31,914 nt of DNA from NCBI GenBank assembly GCA_002311645.1, contig DBYW01000037.1, positions 342-32,255 of the forward strand. The letters run 5' to 3'. The translations under genes and the position numbers were made by a program. Source of the DNA: Bacteroidales bacterium UBA1176. GTDB lineage: Bacteria > Bacteroidota > Bacteroidia > Bacteroidales > WCHB1-69. The notes beneath the pieces are model-generated. The model saw nothing but the letters and a program-made list of their open reading frames with translations. It ran no database searches and was not told where the DNA came from. Below, in pieces: positions 1 to 5,040 of this stretch; the first letter of the stretch is position 1, and each line of letters opens with the position of its first letter.

Positions 1-258
1 GCTACAATTACTCTATTTGAAGGTATAATTGATGGAGATAATGGATATAAGAAAAGCACTCCTTTTGATTCAAATCTTTCAACAGATAATGCAATGGTCG
101 GAGTATTCGCTCACGAAGCCGAACATAATCTAAACAAATCTGATATTAGGGCAATAAAAAATCGTTCCGCTGGTTTTACCGACAATGTCAGAAATGTTGA
201 ACGTGCCGCGGAACGTGTTGAGAGAAGAGTTTATCATGAAATATTTAAAAACAGATGA
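1..258 (+). CDS. Rhs-type toxin C-terminus with HEAEH motif (5' end cut by window edge)
   Basis: Frame 1 is open from the first base to a TGA and gives 85 residues, the end of a protein whose start lies outside the window. It closely matches the last ~80 residues of the orphan Rhs cassette at 874-1884, sharing ATITLFEG, HEAEHN, KSDIRAIK, ERAAER and VYHEI. HEAEH fits the HExxH zinc-binding motif of metallopeptidases, so a protease-type toxin tip is plausible; that is inference, since no full catalytic domain can be assembled here. The stop overlaps the ATG of the next gene (ATGA), the usual coupling of a toxin to its immunity gene. By analogy with Rhs loci the missing upstream part is probably a long YD-repeat protein. 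Base composition is AT-richer than in the housekeeping genes downstream. Confidence 0.72.
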   Translation, partial: ATITLFEGIIDGDNGYKKSTPFDSNLSTDNAMVGVFAHEAEHNLNKSDIRAIKNRSAGFTDNVRNVERAAERVERRVYHEIFKNR

Positions 259-848
259 GGCCAAGGACACTTCTGATAATGATGTTGTTTGTGCTATGCA
301 ATGTTTGTTACGCACAATCCGAAAAAGCCGGGATTACCTTCTCTCAAAAGGATAATCCCTATTATAAAGCAATATACAAAGAATATTATCGAACACTTAA
401 ACATTACCACCTCTATTATAACATCTGCCATCTTCCTTGGAGATTCTTTATGTTTGATTTGACAGATACCACCAATGTTTTAACCGAAGAATCTGACACA
501 TTATCGATTGTGGACAATCATATTTACTATATTGTAACACCTAGTTTGTCTGAGAAAGTATCTATTGTAATGGTTCCAATAAATGAAATGTTGTATTTTT
601 TTTCCGGTCTTAATTGCTGTAAGCCTATCCACAGGATTTCAGACATAGAACATTGGTTGTCCTTGCAAGATTTCAGTATGAATGAGACTCTGATGTATCG
701 TGTAAGAAATTGTCTGTCATATTACAACGCCATACCGACATGCCCCATGGGCAGTGTGCCGTCGTGTGAATGTGGATGCAAGAATACGTTGATTGACAAA
801 CAACACAAATATAAAAAACCCAGGGAAAAAATAATTAAGATTAGATAA
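255..848 (+). CDS. Secreted putative immunity protein, copy 1
   Basis: 197 residues. The N-terminus (MRPRTLLIMMLFVLCNVCYA) is a clear Sec signal peptide with likely cleavage after CYA, so the product should reach the periplasm or beyond. It belongs to no family that I can name. It is a paralogue of the protein at 1881-2477: both share DTTN, DTL-I-D-H-Y, EKVSI-M and a conserved GLNCCKP block (residues 118-124 here), followed by a Cys-rich tail (CECGC). The ATG overlaps the stop of the upstream toxin-like gene by 4 bp, and the second copy has exactly the same arrangement. The immunity role is inferred from this repeated pairing; the family could instead be a secreted accessory factor. The paired cysteines suggest disulfides in an oxidising compartment. 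Confidence 0.7.
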   Translation: MRPRTLLIMMLFVLCNVCYAQSEKAGITFSQKDNPYYKAIYKEYYRTLKHYHLYYNICHLPWRFFMFDLTDTTNVLTEESDTLSIVDNHIYYIVTPSLSEKVSIVMVPINEMLYFFSGLNCCKPIHRISDIEHWLSLQDFSMNETLMYRVRNCLSYYNAIPTCPMGSVPSCECGCKNTLIDKQHKYKKPREKIIKIR

Positions 849-873
849 TAAGCATATAGATATATTCTCATCA

Positions 874-1884
874 ATGAACCATTGCCGACCATATTGTCAA
901 ATGAATCCCCTCACGGGGATTTATGCCTCTCGCGGGAACGCCGTGGGCTACAGATATGCATCCCCTGACGGGAATGGGTTTCCTGTGACATACTCCGTCA
1001 CTCACTCCCATACTGTTCACTCTTCACTGATCACTGCTCACTCGTCTTTCACCTTCTCCGCAAAAGAAAAGGACTCCGAAACCGGTCTAACAGTTACCTC
1101 GCTGCGCTCGGATTCCTCCTCTTCGCTCAGCAAAGGCCAAACAAGTTTGTCTTTGCATTCGCTCATTCGTCGGTTTGGCGCACGATATTACAGCAGCGAT
1201 TTGAGCATCTGGTTGAGCGTCGACCCGATGAGTGATAAATATCCGTCTCTGAGCCCGTATGTGTACTGCGCGGATAACCCGGTGAAGCTGGTGGATCCGA
1301 ACGGTGAGGAATTTGTGGGCACTGATGGTAAAAAAGTTAACGTAAAACAAGACAAAAATGGTCAAATACACATCGGAGACAATGCATCTGAAGATCTGAA
1401 AAGGATGGCTTCCATGATAAACAACTCTGGGAGTAAGACAGCGGCAAAACAGTTTATGAAGTTGGCAAACAACCGGTGTAAAATTCACTTTCAAATCATT
1501 CAAGGTGAAAGAGATGGAAGTCGGATAGGATACCATCAGGCGCACGATTCCCAAGGCAACAAGTTGGATTGGGTTGGAGATAGGGACAATGGATATTTCG
1601 AGGGAACACCAGCAATACAAAAAGGTGAGTATAAAGAAGCTACAATTACTCTATTTGAAGGTATGGCGGATCAACACAAGACAAAAACTCCATATCAAAG
1701 CAACAATCTTGAAAACACTATGGTAGGCACGTTTGCACATGAGGCTGAACATAACACTAACAAATCAGATATTCGTGCGATAAAGGAACGTTCTGCTGGT
1801 TATTCCGACAATGTCAGGGATGTTGAACGTGCTGCAGAGCGTATTGAACGAAAAGTATATCATGAAATATATAAAAACAGATGA
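874..1884 (+). CDS. Orphan Rhs cassette: partial Rhs core plus HEAEH toxin-like C-terminus
   Basis: 336 residues. Residues ~57-71 (SSFTFSAKEKDSETG) and ~101-144 (FGARYYSSDLSIWLSVDP to NPVKLVDPNG) are the RHS repeat-associated core that ends just before variable toxin tips. Residues ~145-336 form the tip, with HEAEH at 289-293. Only the end of the core is present and no YD repeats are seen, so this looks like a displaced orphan tip rather than a full Rhs protein. The core is interrupted at residues ~72-100 by a low-complexity insert, and residues ~41-57 come from TCACT-like simple sequence. The first ATG (874) follows the upstream stop by 25 bp without an obvious ribosome site, so expression is uncertain. 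The last ~80 residues match the partial gene at 1-258. The stop overlaps the next gene by 4 bp. Confidence 0.7.
   Translation: MNHCRPYCQMNPLTGIYASRGNAVGYRYASPDGNGFPVTYSVTHSHTVHSSLITAHSSFTFSAKEKDSETGLTVTSLRSDSSSSLSKGQTSLSLHSLIRRFGARYYSSDLSIWLSVDPMSDKYPSLSPYVYCADNPVKLVDPNGEEFVGTDGKKVNVKQDKNGQIHIGDNASEDLKRMASMINNSGSKTAAKQFMKLANNRCKIHFQIIQGERDGSRIGYHQAHDSQGNKLDWVGDRDNGYFEGTPAIQKGEYKEATITLFEGMADQHKTKTPYQSNNLENTMVGTFAHEAEHNTNKSDIRAIKERSAGYSDNVRDVERAAERIERKVYHEIYKNR
1122..1165 (+). repeat. Hairpin-type repeat inserted in frame in the Rhs core
   Basis: Nested inverted repeats: GCAAAG (1130-1135) pairs with CTTTGC (1151-1156), and inside them CAAAC (1138-1142) pairs with GTTTG (1145-1149). The hairpin is flanked by direct repeats TTCGCTCA at 1122-1129 and 1158-1165. 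The 16-mer TTGTCTTTGCATTCGC at 1147-1162 recurs exactly at 2535-2550 upstream of pfkA. The segment separates SETG from FGARYY, which are normally adjacent in Rhs cores. Confidence 0.6.
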
Positions 1885-2477
1885 AAAAGGGTGTAACTAT
1901 TGCCGTTTTAGTAGTGCTTATTTTTGGGGGACATGCTCAAAATCTAATTGCGAAGATCACATTTGAAACAATCAGAATGAAAGGAATCAACGGCTGTGCT
2001 GATGTAATCACAAAAGAGTTTTACAACACATTAAAAATGTATGGAGTATATAAGTTTTACCCCAACGGGATTTTCCTGGCCAATGATTTATCAGACACAA
2101 CCAACCAATTAATCGGTGTCAATGACACCTTGGAAATCATAGACGGTCATGTGTATCACATTTATGCACCTTTAACGTATGAAAAAGTATCAATTATAAT
2201 GATTGCCCAACAAGAATCTCTGTTTTTTTTCAAGGGATTGAATTGTTGTAAACCAAAGCATAATCTTTCAGATGTTTTGTATTGGATGCACTCACAACCA
2301 AATTTTGACGACACAGTTTTTAGCAGAGTTGATAATTATTATCTATATTATTCTGGTATTTCTGTGGATATATCAGGTGCATTCTGCGAGTGTTCTGAAC
2401 AAATAGGTCGATCTGGCAAAAGATATAAAAAACCCGATCAGATCAAATTGCGAAATTTTAAGAAAACTATATGGTAA
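1881..2477 (+). CDS. Secreted putative immunity protein, copy 2
   Basis: 198 residues with a signal peptide (MKKGVTIAVLVVLIFGGHA, cleavage likely before Gln20). It is homologous along its whole length to the protein at 255-848, with SDTTN, NDTLEIIDGH, EKVSIIM and GLNCCKP (119-125) and a C-terminal Cys pair (FCECSEQ), yet clearly diverged, as expected for immunity proteins matched to related but distinct toxin tips. The ATG overlaps the TGA of the orphan Rhs cassette by 4 bp. Export of both partners suggests that the toxin-like domain is neutralised outside the cytoplasm. Function is inferred from gene pairing only. Confidence 0.7.
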   Translation: MKKGVTIAVLVVLIFGGHAQNLIAKITFETIRMKGINGCADVITKEFYNTLKMYGVYKFYPNGIFLANDLSDTTNQLIGVNDTLEIIDGHVYHIYAPLTYEKVSIIMIAQQESLFFFKGLNCCKPKHNLSDVLYWMHSQPNFDDTVFSRVDNYYLYYSGISVDISGAFCECSEQIGRSGKRYKKPDQIKLRNFKKTIW

Positions 2478-2520
2478 ATTTATATAACTGGTTGATATAT
2501 GCAACTGACACTTCTTGTAT

Positions 2521-2567
2521 AATGCAAAACAATCTTGTCTTTGCATTCGCATTTTTTAGTACTTTTG
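2521..2567 (+). promoter_or_regulatory. Probable pfkA promoter with hairpin
   Basis: A Bacteroidetes -7 box TACTTTTG lies at 2560-2567, and a TTTG at 2540-2543 could act as the -33 box, although the 16-bp gap is shorter than usual. The ATG of pfkA is 25 bp downstream, giving a very short leader. The upstream part is an inverted repeat, AATGCAAA (2521-2528) with TTTGCATT (2540-2547), and contains the 16-mer also found inside the orphan Rhs gene. Confidence 0.6.
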
Positions 2568-2592
2568 CAATCTCAAAGAAAACAAAACGACT

Positions 2593-3699
2593 ATGACCCA
2601 TAAAATACTGATAGCGACAGGCGGAGGCGACTGCCCCGGGCTGAATGCCGTGATACGCGGCCTTGTCAAACGCGCCCACCTCGACAACGAAGAGTGGAAG
2701 ATCTACGGCTGCATCGAGTCCTTCAACGGCATCCTCAAGGACGAAATCGAGATTGTGGAACTTACCGAAGAGACGGTATCCGGCCTGCACGTGCGCGGCG
2801 GCACCATCATCAAAACCACCAACAAGGGCGGTCCTTTCCACTTTCCCGTGCGCCAGCCCGACGGCTCGTGGGTCATGGAAGACCGCTCACAGTTGATGAA
2901 AGAACGCATGGAGCAACTCGGCATCGAGGCCATCGTCAACATCGGCGGCGACGGGTCCCAGCGCATCTCCATGCAGCTCATCAACTTAGGATTCAACGTC
3001 GTGGGCGTGCCCAAAACCATTGACAACGACCTATCCTCCACCGACTTCACGTTCGGTTTCCAGACGGCCGTGCAGATTGCCACGGAGGCCTTCGACAAGT
3101 TAGTAACAACCGCCGAAAGCCACAACCGTGTCTTCATCATGGAGGTCATGGGCCGCGACGCCGGCTGGATCGCGCTACACACCGCCATCGCCGGTGGCGC
3201 CGAGGTCTGCGTCATCCCCGAAATCCCGTACGACCCCAAAGTCATCGCCCGCAAGATTGAAACCCGCTACAAGAACGGCATGGGCTTTTGCAACATCGTC
3301 ATTGCCGAGGGCGCCAAGAAGGCTGACGGCAAGGTGACCGGCAGCGCCCCCACAGCAGCCGGCGACCGCCACATCAAACTCGGCGGCGTGGGCGACGTGC
3401 TCAAACAAGAGCTCATCGACTGCGGTGTGGAACACGACATCCGCGTCACCGTACTCGGACACCTCCAACGCGGCGGCACACCCGTGGCCTACGACCGCAT
3501 CCTCGCCACCCAGTTCGGTGTCAAGGCTTTCGAACTGCTCAAGGAACGCAAGTACGGCAACCTCGTCGTCTATCGCAATGCCGACATCTCCTACGTGCCC
3601 ATCGAAGAGGCGCTCCGCGAACCGCACCTCGTGCGCCCCGACAAAGACTACCTCGTCCAGGCCGCCAAAGGCGTGGGCATGTGCTTCGGAGATAATTAA
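2593..3699 (+). CDS. pfkA: 6-phosphofructokinase, group III type
   Basis: 368 residues. Catalyses phosphorylation of fructose 6-phosphate to the 1,6-bisphosphate in cytosolic glycolysis. Visible motifs are ATGGGDCPGLNAVI (8-21, phosphoryl-donor loop), GGDGS (118-122), PKTIDND (140-146, catalytic Asp144) and MGRDAGW (186-192). Gly in GGDGS is the residue associated with ATP use (PPi-dependent enzymes usually have Asp there), while Lys in PKTIDND, in place of the Gly of E. coli PfkA, is typical of group III and PPi-type enzymes. The mixture indicates a group III enzyme, most likely ATP-dependent, but the donor cannot be settled from sequence. The start is set by the only nearby ATG, just after the promoter. 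A Sir2 gene follows after a palindromic spacer. Confidence 0.93.
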   Translation: MTHKILIATGGGDCPGLNAVIRGLVKRAHLDNEEWKIYGCIESFNGILKDEIEIVELTEETVSGLHVRGGTIIKTTNKGGPFHFPVRQPDGSWVMEDRSQLMKERMEQLGIEAIVNIGGDGSQRISMQLINLGFNVVGVPKTIDNDLSSTDFTFGFQTAVQIATEAFDKLVTTAESHNRVFIMEVMGRDAGWIALHTAIAGGAEVCVIPEIPYDPKVIARKIETRYKNGMGFCNIVIAEGAKKADGKVTGSAPTAAGDRHIKLGGVGDVLKQELIDCGVEHDIRVTVLGHLQRGGTPVAYDRILATQFGVKAFELLKERKYGNLVVYRNADISYVPIEEALREPHLVRPDKDYLVQAAKGVGMCFGDN

Positions 3700-3702
3700 G
3701 GA

Positions 3703-3740
3703 GAGACGCACGGCCGTGCGTCTCAACATGCGTCTCAACA
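3703..3740. repeat. 22-bp perfect palindrome plus 12-bp tandem duplication
   Basis: Bases 3703-3724 form a perfect palindrome with half-site GAGACGCACGG. Its right arm merges into a perfect tandem repeat of TGCGTCTCAACA (3717-3728 and 3729-3740). It lies in the 59-bp gap between pfkA and the Sir2 gene. No T-run follows, so it is not a standard terminator. It resembles small REP-like palindromes scattered between genes; a hairpin affecting mRNA ends is the alternative. Confidence 0.7.
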
Positions 3741-3758
3741 ATAATAAATAAGAATAAT

Positions 3759-4448
3759 ATGAAGAAAAAACTTGTCGTCCTTTCAGGCGCCGGCATCAGT
3801 GCCGAAAGTGGCATCAGCACCTTCCGCGACAGCGACGGACTTTGGGAAAACTATAACGTTGAGGACGTGGCCAGCATTGACGGCTGGTACCGCAACCCTG
3901 ACTTGATGACCGACTTCTACAACGAACGCCGTGCCCAGTTGGAAAAAGCGCAGCCCAACGAGGCGCACAAGCTTGTGGCCGCCCTCGAACAATACTATGA
4001 TGTCACCGTGGTGACACAGAACATTGACAACCTCCACGAACGGGGCGGTTCCCACCATATCATCCACCTCCACGGCGAGGCCACCAAGGTGTGCAGTGAG
4101 AACGGCAAACGCCACGTGCAGGACATCGGCTACCGTGCCGTTGGCCATGACGAGCGCACCCCTGACGGGGCCAGAATGCGCCCCTTCATCGTCTGGTTCG
4201 GCGAGGCGGTCCCCATGATGGACGAAGCCGTCAAGGCCGTAGAACAAGCCGACATCCTCATCATCATCGGCACTTCCCTCAATGTCTACCCCGCTGCCGG
4301 ACTGCTCTACTACGCCCCCACCAACACGCCCATTTATGTCATCGACCCAAAAGACGTGCAGCCCATCAGCCGCCATGTCCACTTCATCAAGGACGTGGCC
4401 ACCTCCGGTATGCGCACACTGTTCCAGGAACTCACCGCTGGCAAATAA
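3759..4448 (+). CDS. cobB: Sir2-family NAD-dependent protein deacylase
   Basis: 229 residues. Removes acyl groups from lysines using NAD+. The family motifs are in order: GAGISAESGISTFR (10-23), TQNIDNLHERGG (86-97), HLHG with the catalytic His105, and GTSLNVYPAAG (171-181). Tyr54 and Arg57 in FYNERR match the Y-x-x-R pair that marks CobB/SIRT5-type sirtuins able to remove succinyl and malonyl groups. The small domain has a single cysteine (Cys112), so the usual four-cysteine zinc site is missing. The ATG at 3759 follows an A-rich leader. It sits between pfkA and a lipoprotein gene (18-bp gap downstream) and is probably co-transcribed with both. Family assignment is firm; acyl preference is inferred. 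Confidence 0.92.
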   Translation: MKKKLVVLSGAGISAESGISTFRDSDGLWENYNVEDVASIDGWYRNPDLMTDFYNERRAQLEKAQPNEAHKLVAALEQYYDVTVVTQNIDNLHERGGSHHIIHLHGEATKVCSENGKRHVQDIGYRAVGHDERTPDGARMRPFIVWFGEAVPMMDEAVKAVEQADILIIIGTSLNVYPAAGLLYYAPTNTPIYVIDPKDVQPISRHVHFIKDVATSGMRTLFQELTAGK

Positions 4449-4466
4449 CGAACCTCTAATATCATC

Positions 4467-4928
4467 ATGACTATGAAACGCAACCTCATCATAGCCCTTT
4501 TCTTCGGGCTGACCGCCATGGCCGCTACCTCCTGCTACGAGGAGGGCGGGGCGCGCGGCGGCAACATCAACGAACCCGAGTACCGCATCGTCAACTCCTG
4601 GCAAGTGACCCACACCTTCCTCAACGGCAAGGAGATCACGGAAACCGACTATTTTGCCAACAAACCCACCACATTTTATTATATCTACGCCGACTGCAAT
4701 CTCAGCGTCATGACCACGTTCAACAACCAGATTCGAGAATCAACGGCGGGGCACTGGATCCTGCGCGACCACAACAAGTACTTAGAAATGGAATTCACCC
4801 TGTTGGGCTACCACTATTTCTATCAGGCGGAAATCAAGAAGCTCACCAAGCGCGAACTGATTTACGAATACGACGACCCTGAAGGCAACCACTGGCGCCT
4901 GCAGCTGAACGCTCGGTCAGCTTACTAA
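4467..4928 (+). CDS. Small lipoprotein, lipocalin-like
   Basis: 153 residues. The N-terminus (MTMKRNLIIALFFGLTAMAA) is a lipoprotein signal with lipobox ending at Cys23 (ATSC), so the mature protein should be lipid-anchored in the envelope. The body (~35-150) alternates short beta-like stretches rich in aromatic residues (VNSWQVTH, FYYIY, GHWILRD, YHYFYQAEI), in the style of lipocalin-like domains common in Bacteroidetes lipoproteins, but no specific family can be named. A second ATG at 4473 (MKRN) is an equally good start. It ends the pfkA-Sir2 unit; a strong terminator follows. Confidence 0.7.
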   Translation: MTMKRNLIIALFFGLTAMAATSCYEEGGARGGNINEPEYRIVNSWQVTHTFLNGKEITETDYFANKPTTFYYIYADCNLSVMTTFNNQIRESTAGHWILRDHNKYLEMEFTLLGYHYFYQAEIKKLTKRELIYEYDDPEGNHWRLQLNARSAY

Positions 4929-4959
4929 TTGCTCACAATAAAAACTTTTCCCCATAAAG

Positions 4960-4995
4960 AAAGCGGGTGCCGATATTCATCAGCACCCGCTTTTT
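4960..4995. terminator. Bidirectional rho-independent terminator
   Basis: An 11-bp stem, AAAGCGGGTGC (4960-4970) with GCACCCGCTTT (4983-4993), has a 12-base loop and a T-run at 4991-4995. On the other strand it is followed by CTTTCTTT, so it can also stop transcription of the convergent pyrophosphatase gene. Confidence 0.88.
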
Positions 4996-5004
4996 GGGTT
5001 TTAT

Positions 5005-5034
5005 TGTAGAGTTGCGGCATGCCGCAACTCTACA
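5005..5034. repeat. 30-bp perfect palindrome
   Basis: A perfect palindrome with half-site TGTAGAGTTGCGGCA. It lies between the terminator and the end of the pyrophosphatase gene. With its outer GTAGAG and GC-rich centre it resembles the palindrome at 3703-3724 in design but not in exact sequence. No T-run is attached. Confidence 0.75.
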
Positions 5035-5040
5035 AATGGA

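Noticed and set aside
3703..3740. Palindrome as a rho-independent terminator
   Set aside because: No T-run on either side and it lies inside a likely operon.
3783..4613. Long open frame on the - strand opposite the Sir2 gene
   Set aside because: Shadow of a clear Sir2 gene; the composition is Gly/Val/Asp-rich nonsense without motifs.
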